From positions 1-64,000 of the forward strand of contig MEKT01000206.1 in NCBI GenBank assembly GCA_001767435.1: a stretch of DNA of 64,000 nucleotides, written 5' to 3'. This DNA comes from Acidobacteria bacterium RIFCSPLOWO2_02_FULL_65_29 (lineage in GTDB: Bacteria > Acidobacteriota > Vicinamibacteria > Vicinamibacterales > CAVVIG01). A model generated the notes under the pieces. It ran no database searches. It was not told the origin of the DNA and was given only the letters and a program-made list of their open reading frames with translations. Positions within the stretch are counted from its first letter, which is position 1, and every line of letters begins with the position of its first letter. Both the position numbers and the translations under genes were made by a program. Positions 1 through 8,602 of this stretch are shown here, piece by piece.

Positions 1-114
1 CGCGCCGTGCGCGCCTAGGACCGCCCTGCGGCGCTGCCCGGCATCACAGTCGAGAACAAGATTCTCGTAAGGCGCCGCATACCGGTCCAACTCTGCGTCC
101 TTCGCGTCCTTCGG

Positions 115-1419
115 CTACCGCTGAAGCTGTCGCCGCAAGAACTGGAGAAACAGCCTGGCCACCTCTTCCGGTTGCTCCTGCTGGACCCAGTGTCCGGCGC
201 CCTCGACCAGATAAGTGCCGACCATCCGCGTGCAGACCGTTTTCTGCAGGCGATCGATCGCGCCCGGGTTCTGATAGACGCCCCAGTCGCTCTTGCCGCC
301 GATGAACATCGACGGCTGATCGATCGTCCGGCCGGAGAACAATTGCTCGTCCGATGTGAACCGTCCGCCCGATCCCCGGCGGTATCCTTGAAGACCGCCC
401 TGAAATCCCGTTCGTCCGTACTCCGCGCTGTAGACCTTCAGTTCGTCGTCGGGCAGCCACCTGCAGGCGGCAACCTCGGCGGCCGATGGCATCTCGGACG
501 CCACGGTCTCGGCCATGCCCTTGTGCAAATCCATCACGTAGTAGCGCGGCAGCCTCGCCCACTCGCCCGCGGTTCTCGCCTGCAGCGGGTGCGGCTGGTT
601 CTGTTTCCAGTCGGCGCTCTTCATGTGGTAGTAGGCGCGCAGAAACGCATGGATGCCCTGCGGCGGATGCCACATGTTCTCGTTCGCTTCGCGCGTGGCG
701 TAGTACCGCTGATAGTGCTTGCGCGGCGGATTCAGTCTCGCAAGCTCCTCGTAGATCGCGTCGCCTGCGTTCCCGGCCGGCGCGGCTGGCTTCGCGTCCA
801 CGGTGTTGAACGGAATGGCGGGCGGACCGCCGTACGGCGCGCTCATCATCACGACAGACCGAAACATGTCTGGCCTGACGATGCCGCACCAGCCGGCGAG
901 GGGCGATCCGGAATCGTGTCCGATCACGGCGGCTAGTGATCGATGCCCGAACGCCGAGACGAGCCCCAGCATGTCGCGCACCTCGTTCAGCGTGCGGAAC
1001 GGCGTCAGGTCGTCGTCGTACTTCACGTCCGTGCCCGACGTCCGGCCATAGCCGCGCCGGTCGGGCGCCAGCACGTGGTAGCCCGCGGCGGCGAGGGGTC
1101 CCATCACCTTTCGCCAGCTGTAACCCAGTTCCGGGTATCCGTGCAGGAACAGGACGCCTGGTCTGTTGGCCGATTCGAAACCGGCCTCGAGGACGTGCAT
1201 CCTGAGGCCGTTGATGTTGTTGACGAGGCGCGAGCGGATGCCGGCCGGAAGCATCCCCGGGCTGTAAGGACCCGGGTCGGCCGCTTGCGCGCTGACGCTG
1301 GGCAGTCGCGCGGGCAGCAGGGTGGGCGCCACGACAGCGGCCAGACCCTGAATAAGCCGCCGGCGCGTGACCGTGAGACCGCCGTTGAACAAGACGAGAT
1401 CGTGCGTGTGTTTCTGCAT
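115..1419 (-). CDS. exported epoxide-hydrolase-like alpha/beta hydrolase
   Basis: Alpha/beta-hydrolase of the epoxide hydrolase/haloalkane dehalogenase group, about 434 residues. HGYP at residues 93-96 is the oxyanion-hole motif typical of epoxide hydrolases. GHDSG at 167-171 gives an aspartate nucleophile (D169), and a GAGHW motif near the C-terminus supplies the catalytic histidine. The N-terminus has consecutive arginines (TRRR, 18-21) followed by a hydrophobic stretch and an Ala-rich cleavage region, so Tat export is likely. I chose the ATG at 1419 because a GAGGGG Shine-Dalgarno lies just upstream; the frame is open further upstream but without such a signal. It is divergent from the ATP-grasp gene. 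The substrate is unknown. The sequence just beyond the stop repeats the 9-mer GCGTCCTTC (positions 95-112). Confidence 0.85.
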   Translation of the reverse strand: MQKHTHDLVLFNGGLTVTRRRLIQGLAAVVAPTLLPARLPSVSAQAADPGPYSPGMLPAGIRSRLVNNINGLRMHVLEAGFESANRPGVLFLHGYPELGYSWRKVMGPLAAAGYHVLAPDRRGYGRTSGTDVKYDDDLTPFRTLNEVRDMLGLVSAFGHRSLAAVIGHDSGSPLAGWCGIVRPDMFRSVVMMSAPYGGPPAIPFNTVDAKPAAPAGNAGDAIYEELARLNPPRKHYQRYYATREANENMWHPPQGIHAFLRAYYHMKSADWKQNQPHPLQARTAGEWARLPRYYVMDLHKGMAETVASEMPSAAEVAACRWLPDDELKVYSAEYGRTGFQGGLQGYRRGSGGRFTSDEQLFSGRTIDQPSMFIGGKSDWGVYQNPGAIDRLQKTVCTRMVGTYLVEGAGHWVQQEQPEEVARLFLQFLRRQLQR

Positions 1420-1456
1420 CGTCCCCTCACGGATGTGGCGCGCGGTCCGGCTGCGC

Positions 1457-1474
1457 GCGCATGTTAGCATGCGC
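1457..1474. promoter_or_regulatory. palindrome between divergent genes
   Basis: A perfect 7-bp inverted repeat, GCGCATG and CATGCGC, is separated by TTAG. It sits in the 57-bp gap between the divergent hydrolase and ATP-grasp genes, immediately before the GTG start at 1477. The position suits an operator controlling one or both genes, but no regulator gene is adjacent and the role is inferred. Confidence 0.3.
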
Positions 1475-1476
1475 CG

Positions 1477-2466
1477 GTGACCACGTCCTCTCCCGATGTG
1501 ATCGTCCTCTACGAGCATCCCGAGTGGCAGAAGCCCCTATTTGCCGCATTGGAGCGGCGCGGCGTGTCGTTTGCGCCGTTCAACATCACGCAGGCGGCCT
1601 TCAGCAACGTCGAGGCGCCACGCGCTTCCCTGTATTTCAACCAGGCCAGCCCTAGTGCGTACCTGCGCGGCCAGACGAGAGCTGTGCCGCTGGCGCTCGC
1701 CTACCTGCGATCCCTCGAGCTGCTCGGCGCCAAGGTCCTGAACGGCGCCGACGTGTTCGCGCTCGAGCTGAGCAAGAGCGCCCAGGCCACGCTGCTCACG
1801 ACACTCGGCATCGAGTGTCCGCGCTCGATCACGTTCAACGAGGTCAGCGCCCTGCACGCGTACGCTGATGAGGTCGCCTGGCCGGCCCTGCTCAAGCCCG
1901 ACCAGGGCGGAAGCGGCGCCAGGATTCAGATCGTGGATTCGCTGGCGCACGTCGAGGCGATCTTTGCCGCGGACCCGAGCGTGTGGCTGCCGGACCATCT
2001 GTTCCTGCTGCAGGAATATCTGCCCCACGACCCCGAACAGGGCATCGTCCGGCTGGAATTTCTTGGCGGAGAATTGCTGTACGCGATGCGGGTCAAAACC
2101 CACGGGCGGTTCAACCTCTGCCCGTCGCCCGTGTGCAATCCCGACGAAGGCGTGGGCCACTGCGCCGTGCCGGCCGCCGAGGCCGATCCTGCTCCGCCTG
2201 TCGAGTTTCTTCCCTATCCAGATGTCCCGTCCGAAGCCGTCGCGATCGCCAAGCGAATCGTGGCCGCGGCCAAGCTCGACGTTGGCGGGATCGAGTATCT
2301 CGAGACGGCCGACGGCCGCCATGTCTTCTACGACATCAACGCGAACTCGAACCTGCGTCCCTCGGTGGCGGCGGTGTTCGGCTTCGACCCGTTCGAGCGG
2401 GTCGTGGACTTCCTGGTCGATCACTTGCGCAGGCGGAAGCAGGTTGGGGATGCTAGGGGGCTATAG
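1477..2466 (+). CDS. ATP-grasp domain protein, RimK-like
   Basis: 329-residue protein with the ATP-grasp fold of carboxylate-amine/thiol ligases. The segment around LLKPDQGGSGARI (about residues 131-143) matches the glycine-rich phosphate loop. The C-terminal FYDINANSNLR stretch matches the Mg-ATP-binding Asp/Asn cluster of RimK/glutathione-synthetase-type enzymes. The first 95 residues form an N-terminal domain of unknown specificity. The GTG at 1477 is the start because the nearby ATG at 1470 runs into a stop within three codons. The 3' end overlaps the convergent open frame below. The acceptor substrate cannot be inferred. Confidence 0.8.
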   Translation: MTTSSPDVIVLYEHPEWQKPLFAALERRGVSFAPFNITQAAFSNVEAPRASLYFNQASPSAYLRGQTRAVPLALAYLRSLELLGAKVLNGADVFALELSKSAQATLLTTLGIECPRSITFNEVSALHAYADEVAWPALLKPDQGGSGARIQIVDSLAHVEAIFAADPSVWLPDHLFLLQEYLPHDPEQGIVRLEFLGGELLYAMRVKTHGRFNLCPSPVCNPDEGVGHCAVPAAEADPAPPVEFLPYPDVPSEAVAIAKRIVAAAKLDVGGIEYLETADGRHVFYDINANSNLRPSVAAVFGFDPFERVVDFLVDHLRRRKQVGDARGL

Positions 2467-2897
2467 GTCCCGTCCGGCTTTGGGTTGTCTTCGGGAAAAC
2501 CAGCGCTGTGGCTCAGCAACTGGCGAATGGTCAGGGGCGGTGTGTCGAGCGTGGGCCGCTCCATCCGCGCGAATTCTGGGATCCATCGCGACACGGGATC
2601 CTCATTTTCCGGCAAGGACTCGTGCGATACGCTGACGCCACGCTCGTCGGCGGGTAGAAGTGCCTCATACTTGGGTGTCCGCAACAGAATGAGGCTCATG
2701 ATTTCGCCAGGTTCCTCGTCGGCGATTGCGAACGACACGATGAGATCATCGCCGTCTTGGAGTGTGACAAATGAGACGACGTCGAGTTCCTCGTCGCCTT
2801 TCATCGCTGTCTCAAGACACCAGACAATCGCTCGCGAGCATTCGGCCCGGCCGTCAATCGAGTGCCGGCAGCTGGTCTTGCGGGACAAGCACTTCAA
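2421..2897 (-). CDS. small LexA-neighbour protein fused to a serine-hydrolase fragment
   Basis: The frame has two unlike parts. The first, through SLILLRTPKYEALLP and RGVSVSHE, looks like a small conserved protein that I associate with LexA-type HTH partners, and the preceding gene is such a partner. From about 2614 downward the frame continues with DPVSRWIPEFA and LTIRQLLSHSAGFPEDNP. That is the conserved stretch of class C beta-lactamase-like serine hydrolases leading to the LxHxxG motif, but the catalytic SxxK and everything after it are missing. I read it as recombination of a hydrolase fragment onto the 3' end of the small gene. Start is uncertain: TTG at 2897 or ATG at 2804. The end overlaps the convergent ATP-grasp gene by 46 bp. 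Confidence 0.5.
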   Translation of the reverse strand: MKCLSRKTSCRHSIDGRAECSRAIVWCLETAMKGDEELDVVSFVTLQDGDDLIVSFAIADEEPGEIMSLILLRTPKYEALLPADERGVSVSHESLPENEDPVSRWIPEFARMERPTLDTPPLTIRQLLSHSAGFPEDNPKPDGTYSPLASPTCFRLRK

Positions 2898-3117
2898 TCG
2901 CGCGAGCTCGACCTGGAGTTCTGGAAATCAGCCCGCGCTTCTCAAGAGTCAGAATCATGTCATGCACGGACGGAGGTGTCACGCCGAAAAACTTCTGAAG
3001 GTCAGCCTCGGCTGGAGGTCGCCGGTGGAGCTTCGTGTACATGGCAATGTACGCGAGGTATTGACCTTGGAGCCTGGTAAACGGATTCTTCTCGCGGTTG
3101 TTCTTTCCCACGTCCAA
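2854..3117 (-). CDS. LexA-type winged-helix DNA-binding protein
   Basis: 87-residue protein made of a single winged-helix domain like the LexA DNA-binding domain: YLAYIAMYTKLHRRPPAEADL, then FFGVTPPSVHDMILTLEKRGLI (recognition helix and wing) and an RTPG turn. It has no LexA autoprotease domain, so it would act as a simple DNA binder, probably regulating its own locus. There is no in-frame ATG; TTG at 3117 and GTG at 3111 are the candidate starts. Its end overlaps the following small gene, which suggests translational coupling. The target sites are unknown. Confidence 0.7.
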   Translation of the reverse strand: MDVGKNNREKNPFTRLQGQYLAYIAMYTKLHRRPPAEADLQKFFGVTPPSVHDMILTLEKRGLISRTPGRARAIEVLVPQDQLPALD

Positions 3118-3227
3118 GCGTCGCTCAGCCGTCTAACTTCATGTGGGTGGATAGCGCCAATTGCTGGTCAGCCTACGGCGGCATGTCGCGCGGGACTTTC
3201 GTCCTGCCTACCGCAACGCGCGATCGG

Positions 3228-4169
3228 CTACGGGGCTTCCGCGTACGCCGAGCGCGCCGCGGACACGAGGCCGTTGGCGCGCGGCCAGTCCGGATACTTC
3301 GCTTGCAGCTCAGACTGCACGGTCATCGCGACATCGTCTGCCGACCAGCCTCCGGCCTTCAATTCCCGCGCGCGCGTCTGGACGCTCTGCATCACCGCGC
3401 GGTTCGTCGCGATGAGCGTGCCGGCGCCCACGGCGCCGTGCGAGGGGACGACGGTCCTGGGATGCCAAGCGGCGAGCGCGTCGAACGCCGCCAGCCACGC
3501 TTTCATGCTCGACACGGCGGTCGCCGCGAGGAACGAGTTGTTCATCACAACGTCGCCGGTGAACAGGACGCCGTCGCCTACCACGAAGAAGGCCGTGTCG
3601 CCGCGCGTGTGCGTGGGGCCGACGACGAGGAAGCGGACGCTGACGCCCCCGAGATCCAGGGTGTAGTCTCGGTCGAAGGTCATGTCGGCCCTGCGCCGCG
3701 TGGCGTCTTTCAGGAGCTCGGCCGTGAGCGGCGAGCGGCCCGAGAACGTCCTGATCTGTTGCGCGCCGCCCTCGGCGAACTCGGCTTCCTGCACAGTGGA
3801 GCTCACGTATTTCGCCGTGGCAGGAAACGCCAGGTAACCCGTCGTGTGCTCCGCGTGGTAATGCGTCGAGGCAATGAAGACCTCGGCGTTTCGGCTGACC
3901 TTGGCCACTTCACGCAGCACCGTCTCCCCGTTCCGCTTTCCCAGCCCTGGGTCGATCACGAGCGTCGCGCGAGAGCCGACGATGATGCCGACGTTCGGGA
4001 CGAGCCCAACGTTGCCGTCGGGAATGACGTAAGAGTGGTCGGCCAGCTTGACCGTGGCGTTCTCCTTCACGAGCGGGTCGGGCACGGGCCCGCGTTGAGC
4101 CGAAGCCGCCGGCGCCACGAGCAGCACGACGAGCGATCCAAGGACCTGAGGGCCAATCGCAGTTCGCAT
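3228..4169 (-). CDS. secreted metallo-beta-lactamase-fold hydrolase
   Basis: 313-residue MBL-fold protein with an N-terminal signal peptide (cleavage after ASAQ). The metal motif reads THYHAEH, so the usual aspartate of HxHxDH is glutamate. Further metal ligands are likely the His of GPTHTRGD and the Asp of TGDVV; a late SHG supplies another histidine. This matches periplasmic MBL-fold hydrolases of the glyoxalase II/subclass B type, but I cannot assign a substrate. It starts 12 bp after the DUF4159 gene stops, so the two are probably co-transcribed. Confidence 0.8.
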   Translation of the reverse strand: MRTAIGPQVLGSLVVLLVAPAASAQRGPVPDPLVKENATVKLADHSYVIPDGNVGLVPNVGIIVGSRATLVIDPGLGKRNGETVLREVAKVSRNAEVFIASTHYHAEHTTGYLAFPATAKYVSSTVQEAEFAEGGAQQIRTFSGRSPLTAELLKDATRRRADMTFDRDYTLDLGGVSVRFLVVGPTHTRGDTAFFVVGDGVLFTGDVVMNNSFLAATAVSSMKAWLAAFDALAAWHPRTVVPSHGAVGAGTLIATNRAVMQSVQTRARELKAGGWSADDVAMTVQSELQAKYPDWPRANGLVSAARSAYAEAP

Positions 4170-4181
4170 GGGGCTTCTCCA

Positions 4182-5012
4182 TCAATGGGTCATCGAGTAC
4201 ACGATGACGTTGATGCCGAAGGCGTACCCGGGCACCGAGAACTTCATGAAATACCTCGGGTTCTCGGCCTCGCGTTCGTACGAATCGCCGAAATCCGTGT
4301 CGTGGGTCAGCAGGACCATCACCCGGCCGAGTGCATCGTTGATCGCGCGGATATGCGGTACCGATTCCCTCGGCGATCGCTCCCACGTACCGTTCGCGCC
4401 GTCCCAGTACCCGATGCCGGGAATCTGGGGAACCGTCGAGGCATCGAGCACCTGGCGAAAAATGGGATGGTCACGCGGCAGATCGACAATGGGATAGCTC
4501 GCGGACGACAGGACTTGACCTAGCTGCACCTCGAAGAAGTCCCAGGCGTATTGCCCCCAATAGTCGTCCGCCCAGAGGAAGCCGCCGCGCAGCAGGTACT
4601 CGCGCAATGCAACTGCTTCCTCCGGCGTAAAGTAGGCGCGGCCGGGCTCCGTCATCATCAGGAAGGGACAGCGGGCCACGACCCCTGGTTCGCCGAGGTT
4701 CACCAGGAGGGGCCTCGGTTCATTGCCCGCGTCCATGCTCACCGGCGCGCGGGTGAGCTCGGACAGGCGGATGGACAGGTTCATCTCGGCGCGCGGGTAG
4801 TCCACGCTCCAGCCCGCGCCGTCGCCATTGCCGGCCTCCCGCACGACGAGCCGGCAGAACTGGAAGCCGCCGTCGAAATCCTCCAGCGTCGCAAAGCGAC
4901 CGACACCACTGGAGCCGCCGCGCCGGCCGCGTCCACGCTGCAGCTCGGCGGCGCCGATCGAGGCGACGAGGGCGGCGCCGAGCAGAACAAGGCCGATCAA
5001 TCGAGATCGCAA
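4182..5012 (-). CDS. DUF4159 domain protein
   Basis: Exported protein that I recognise as DUF4159. Conserved features include the YPRAEMN segment, the YLLRGGFLWADDYWG stretch and a C-terminal segment ending in NPRYFMKFSVPGYAFGIN. The N-terminus is a hydrophobic signal or anchor followed by an Arg/Gly-rich linker. I favour the TTG at 5012, preceded by AGGA at short spacing, because the frame from 5063 would overlap another possible frame. The family is often found near secreted proteins or MoxR-type chaperones and has no settled biochemical role. It is upstream of, and probably co-transcribed with, the MBL-fold gene. Confidence 0.7.
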   Translation of the reverse strand: MRSRLIGLVLLGAALVASIGAAELQRGRGRRGGSSGVGRFATLEDFDGGFQFCRLVVREAGNGDGAGWSVDYPRAEMNLSIRLSELTRAPVSMDAGNEPRPLLVNLGEPGVVARCPFLMMTEPGRAYFTPEEAVALREYLLRGGFLWADDYWGQYAWDFFEVQLGQVLSSASYPIVDLPRDHPIFRQVLDASTVPQIPGIGYWDGANGTWERSPRESVPHIRAINDALGRVMVLLTHDTDFGDSYEREAENPRYFMKFSVPGYAFGINVIVYSMTH

Positions 5013-5461
5013 GATAATCCTGGACTCCCGCCAACTGTCTTTGGCACTGGGCTGTGGCCGCAAGGCGAGGTCAATTCACCATACCAGGATACCTCGACCT
5101 GTGTCGGGAGTCCTGAGCCGACCTGATTCACTGAGGGCGCCAGCGCCAGGGCATCTTGTGCGTAGAACGCGCTTCCCTCGTCCGGGTCATGGAACACTAC
5201 AAACGCAGGATAGTCCAACCCAGGATTTTGTCGCGGCTTCCGCGCGACCAGAATCCTCAATTCGTCAGCTGGCCCTTTGAAGTGCGAGAATCTTCTTTCG
5301 TACAGCCTCAGGAAAGTCGACGAAGGCAAACTGAGTCTTGTGGAATCGGAGAGCCGACTGATTGACCGTCCAACGTGCCGCTTCAGCCGCGGCAGCTGAT
5401 CATTGCGCCAGCCGCCGTCGGCTGCAAGCGGATGTTCGGCGGCGATCATGGGCGACGGCAC
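4997..5461 (-). CDS. hypothetical protein, doubtful
   Basis: A 154-codon open frame between the kinase and DUF4159 genes. The middle (FVVFHDPDEGSAFYAQDAL, then VNQVGSGLPTQVEVSWYGEL) has a protein-like composition, but I recognise no family. It overlaps the proposed TTG start of the DUF4159 gene by 16 bp. It may be a small accessory gene, the remnant of a larger one, or non-coding. No clear ribosome binding site is visible. Low confidence. Confidence 0.35.
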   Translation of the reverse strand: MPSPMIAAEHPLAADGGWRNDQLPRLKRHVGRSISRLSDSTRLSLPSSTFLRLYERRFSHFKGPADELRILVARKPRQNPGLDYPAFVVFHDPDEGSAFYAQDALALAPSVNQVGSGLPTQVEVSWYGELTSPCGHSPVPKTVGGSPGLSCDLD

Positions 5462-5462
5462 C

Positions 5463-5483
5463 GTCTCCCCGCCACAGGGAGAC
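5463..5483 (-). terminator. hairpin downstream of kinase gene
   Basis: GTCTCCC and GGGAGAC (7 bp, loop 7 nt) lie about 60 bp beyond the kinase stop on the minus strand. There is no T-tract, so intrinsic termination is uncertain. Confidence 0.25.
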
Positions 5484-5543
5484 GCGTGTCGGTAACTCTG
5501 GAGCGTTCCACAGTCGGCGGCGAAGTCGCCCGTGACGAATGGT

Positions 5544-8180
5544 CTACCGTTGACCCAACACGCGAGTCCAATTCAAAGCGACCGTCAGCCGCGGCTGAAG
5601 GGGTCCCTCCGCGGCCAACATGACAAATTCGCGCGTCTTGGGGTGCACGTCGTAGTTCGCCCAGAAGAGCCCGGTGCGAAACGCCCCCTGAAACAGGGTC
5701 CGAGGGCGCCCGATGTTGACCGCTGGGTCGGCTCGCACGGTCACCGCCATCATCCGCTGCCCGTCGGTCGAGCGATAGAAGATCTCGTCGCCGAACGGGG
5801 ACCAGACCGGTTCGCGCCCGCCGCCGACGGAGACCACAACGCGTTCCCCAGGGCCCGGATTCCGTTCGACGTACACCTCTTCTTCCCGGCCGGCTTCGAG
5901 CGCAGCGTACACCATCCATCGTCCGTCGGGCGACAACATCGCGGACCGCTCGTCCCTCGGCGTCACGAGAAACGGGGTCGGGACACCGTCCGCTGAAAGA
6001 GTGAAGACGTCCCGATTGGTGCCAGGCGCGGGGCGACTGTACACGAGGGTCGGGCCCACGCGAGACCACGCCAGCGGGAAGAGAGCATTGGCGGACTGGT
6101 CTCGCGCCAGCAGCACACCAGGTGTCCGGCTATCGTCGGCCGGCATTGAATACAGGCTGCCTTCTCTTTGAAACGTGATGCTCAGCCCGTCGTGCGACCA
6201 GATGGGCCGCGACACCTGCCCGCCCACACTCAGACGGGCGCGAGCGTTGCGCGCGAGGTCATAGACCCATAACTCGTTGCCGGTATCCGACGCGACGGAC
6301 ACCACGAGGCGAGTGCCATCGGGCGAGAGACGTGGATGGTCGAAGCGGTACTGCCCCTCCACGACCGGCCGCGAGCCACCGGCTGCGTCCACCGCGACCA
6401 GGCGGCTCGAGTTGGATACCGCAGGTGCGTACGCCAGCGTGCCATTGAGCGAGATCGCTAGGGCGCCTCTGTCCTGTACCACGGTGACGGCAATGTCGTC
6501 GGCGAGCGCCACGGCCGGCCCCGTCACGTCCAGACGCGCCACGTCGAACGGTGCGGCGTGCAGCTTGCCGTCTCGGACGAACACGAGGTGACCGCTCGAG
6601 ACGTACTGCGGACTGCTGCCTTCCAGAAGGTGCGTGCGTCGCCCTGTGCGGATCTCTACAGCTTCGACCGCTCGCGGACGTCCTCGCGGCGAGACGGAGA
6701 ACAACACGGCCCGGCCCCCCGGCAAGCAAAACGGTGTCTGATGCCCCGGCCCTTCGGCCTGTTCATCCTGGCTGGTCAAGCGTTCCGGCGTTCCCCCATC
6801 TGCCGACACGCGGAAGAGTCCACTCTGCCATTCGTGGAACACGATGGAGCCGTCGTCGGACCAGCAGCCACCGAAAAACGTAGCGACGCGCGCGACGGTC
6901 TGAGGCGTGCCGCCCTGCATGGACACTTTGCGGATGAAGCCGCCAGATGCAAAACCGAGCCACTGCCCATCCGGCGAGATGAACGGGCCGCTGCCCCCGT
7001 CCGTGCCGGCAATCATGTTCGCATCCACGCGTTCTGTCTGGCGGAGGTAGATGCGATTGCCGGACGGTCGTCGTGTCACATAGACGATGCTGCGCCCATC
7101 CCGGGAGATGGCCATCGGTACCGGCAGCCCGGCGTCCAGCGGCAGCTCTTCGCCCGGCTGCAGATCCACGGTGAATCGCACCGGGTCTGACGCAGGGGCG
7201 TCTTCGCCGCGCCTCGAGTTCCAGACGGCCGCGCTTGCCGCCACGACGGCAAGGACTCCAAGGGCCGCAACGACCTGCGGAATGCGCCTTCGAGCGAGCC
7301 CGTGCGGTTCGACAGGCGGCGGGTTGTCGAGGTCTTCGAGATACAGTCGCGCGTCGGCGATGTCATGCCATCGGCGGCGGACGTCCTTCTCCAGACAGCG
7401 CCGCAGGAGCCGAACCACGAGCTCGGGTGTCGCTGGCGGCAGCGCCGTCCAGTTGGGGTGCTGCTCGACGACGGCGGCCAGCGTATCCGTCACCGTGGGA
7501 CGGACAAACGGCGCGCGGCCCATGAGCATCTCGTAGAGCACGCAGCCGAACGCCCAGATGTCGGTTCTCTTGTCCACGGCCTGGCCGCGCGCCTGCTCGG
7601 GACTCATGTAAGCCGCCGTCCCGAGAATCACGCCCGCGCGCGTCATCCCGGGATCGGTCACGGTGGGGAGCTGCGTCGCGGCTCCGGCCGATGGCTCGGG
7701 CTCCAGCGCCTTGGCGAGGCCGAAGTCGAGCACTTTGACCATGCCGTCGTCGCGCACCTTGATGTTGGCCGGTTTCAGGTCGCGATGCACGATCCCTCGC
7801 TCGTGCGCAGCGTCGAGCGCATCTGCGATCTGACGCGCGATCGACGACGCTTCGGTGATGGGTATTGGTCCCCGCCTGAGACGATCCGCGAGGGTCGGCC
7901 CCTCGACCAGCTCGAGCAAGAGCGCCTGGGTCTCGTCAGCCTCTTCAAAGCCGTAGATCGCGGCGACGTTGGGATGATTCAGCGTGGCCAGCAACTCCGC
8001 TTCGCGTTGAAACCGCGCCAAGCGGTCAGCGTCGGAAGCCCACACGGCCGGAAGGACCTTCACCGCGATGTCGCGCTTGAGACGGGGGTCTCGCGCGCGA
8101 TAGACCTCGCCCATGCCGCCTGCCCCGATGAGCGAGAGGATTTCGACCTTCCCGAGACGAGCTCCGGGTGACAGGCTCAC
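5544..8180 (-). CDS. PknB-type Ser/Thr kinase with C-terminal beta-propeller
   Basis: 878 residues. The N-terminal kinase domain is complete: GAGGMGEVY (19-27), the ATP-binding lysine in IAVKVLP (K41), HRDLKPAN (132-139), DFG (152-154) and an APE-like MSPEQ. A single transmembrane helix near 299-320 follows. The remainder is a TolB/WD40-like propeller with repeats such as GPFISPDGQWLGFASGG, DHPRLSPDGTRLVV and SAMLSPDGRWMVY. This is the common acidobacterial layout of a cytoplasmic kinase coupled to a periplasmic sensor propeller. The N-terminus MSLSPGARLGKVEI fits the family, supporting the start at 8180. The ligand and targets are unknown. Confidence 0.93.
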   Translation of the reverse strand: MSLSPGARLGKVEILSLIGAGGMGEVYRARDPRLKRDIAVKVLPAVWASDADRLARFQREAELLATLNHPNVAAIYGFEEADETQALLLELVEGPTLADRLRRGPIPITEASSIARQIADALDAAHERGIVHRDLKPANIKVRDDGMVKVLDFGLAKALEPEPSAGAATQLPTVTDPGMTRAGVILGTAAYMSPEQARGQAVDKRTDIWAFGCVLYEMLMGRAPFVRPTVTDTLAAVVEQHPNWTALPPATPELVVRLLRRCLEKDVRRRWHDIADARLYLEDLDNPPPVEPHGLARRRIPQVVAALGVLAVVAASAAVWNSRRGEDAPASDPVRFTVDLQPGEELPLDAGLPVPMAISRDGRSIVYVTRRPSGNRIYLRQTERVDANMIAGTDGGSGPFISPDGQWLGFASGGFIRKVSMQGGTPQTVARVATFFGGCWSDDGSIVFHEWQSGLFRVSADGGTPERLTSQDEQAEGPGHQTPFCLPGGRAVLFSVSPRGRPRAVEAVEIRTGRRTHLLEGSSPQYVSSGHLVFVRDGKLHAAPFDVARLDVTGPAVALADDIAVTVVQDRGALAISLNGTLAYAPAVSNSSRLVAVDAAGGSRPVVEGQYRFDHPRLSPDGTRLVVSVASDTGNELWVYDLARNARARLSVGGQVSRPIWSHDGLSITFQREGSLYSMPADDSRTPGVLLARDQSANALFPLAWSRVGPTLVYSRPAPGTNRDVFTLSADGVPTPFLVTPRDERSAMLSPDGRWMVYAALEAGREEEVYVERNPGPGERVVVSVGGGREPVWSPFGDEIFYRSTDGQRMMAVTVRADPAVNIGRPRTLFQGAFRTGLFWANYDVHPKTREFVMLAAEGPLQPRLTVALNWTRVLGQR

Positions 8181-8602
8181 GGTGTTTCCGGTTGGCTGGC
8201 AAACGGCATCATGCCGATAGAGGCTCTATGAAATAGTCCGCCCAACACGTATTGAAGTGGACCGCACGGCCCTGCGCGCGGCCAACCGGGCCACCCGCCC
8301 AAGTCGACCTCACTCCGATGGGTCCGGAACGGCGGATGTTAGCACGGCGCGACCCATTGGACGGTCGTCGTGATTGACTGCAGCCACGGGATTGGCTGCG
8401 GCGGCTGCAGCCAACCACCGACGACGTGCCGACAGCATCCGCGAAACAAGTGCCGCTGGCGCAAGAGCTTGACCATTTCAGGCACGAGAAGGTTTCCGCG
8501 CGGCTGGCTGCAGGGCCTGCCTGTAACGCCGGGCGGAGGTGGCTGGCTGCGTTGATCGACGGGACTTCGCACGCCCGGGGCTTTACGTCGAGCGGCTCGG
8601 TT
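8181..8602. other. intergenic region with a GC-rich hairpin
   Basis: About 420 bp between the CRTAC1 operon end and the kinase start. I see no convincing gene. TTGGCTGC (8392-8399) and GCAGCCAA (8407-8414) form an 8-bp stem with a 7-nt loop, which could end the upstream operon, though no T-run follows. Related GGCTGCAG words recur nearby (8381, 8505). The kinase promoter must lie here; CTAACATCCG on the minus strand near 8333-8342 offers a possible TAACAT -10 box without a clear -35. Confidence 0.4.

Noticed and set aside
44-889. 281-codon frame at the window start
   Set aside because: Same strand but another frame of the epoxide-hydrolase-like gene; Arg-rich with no motif.
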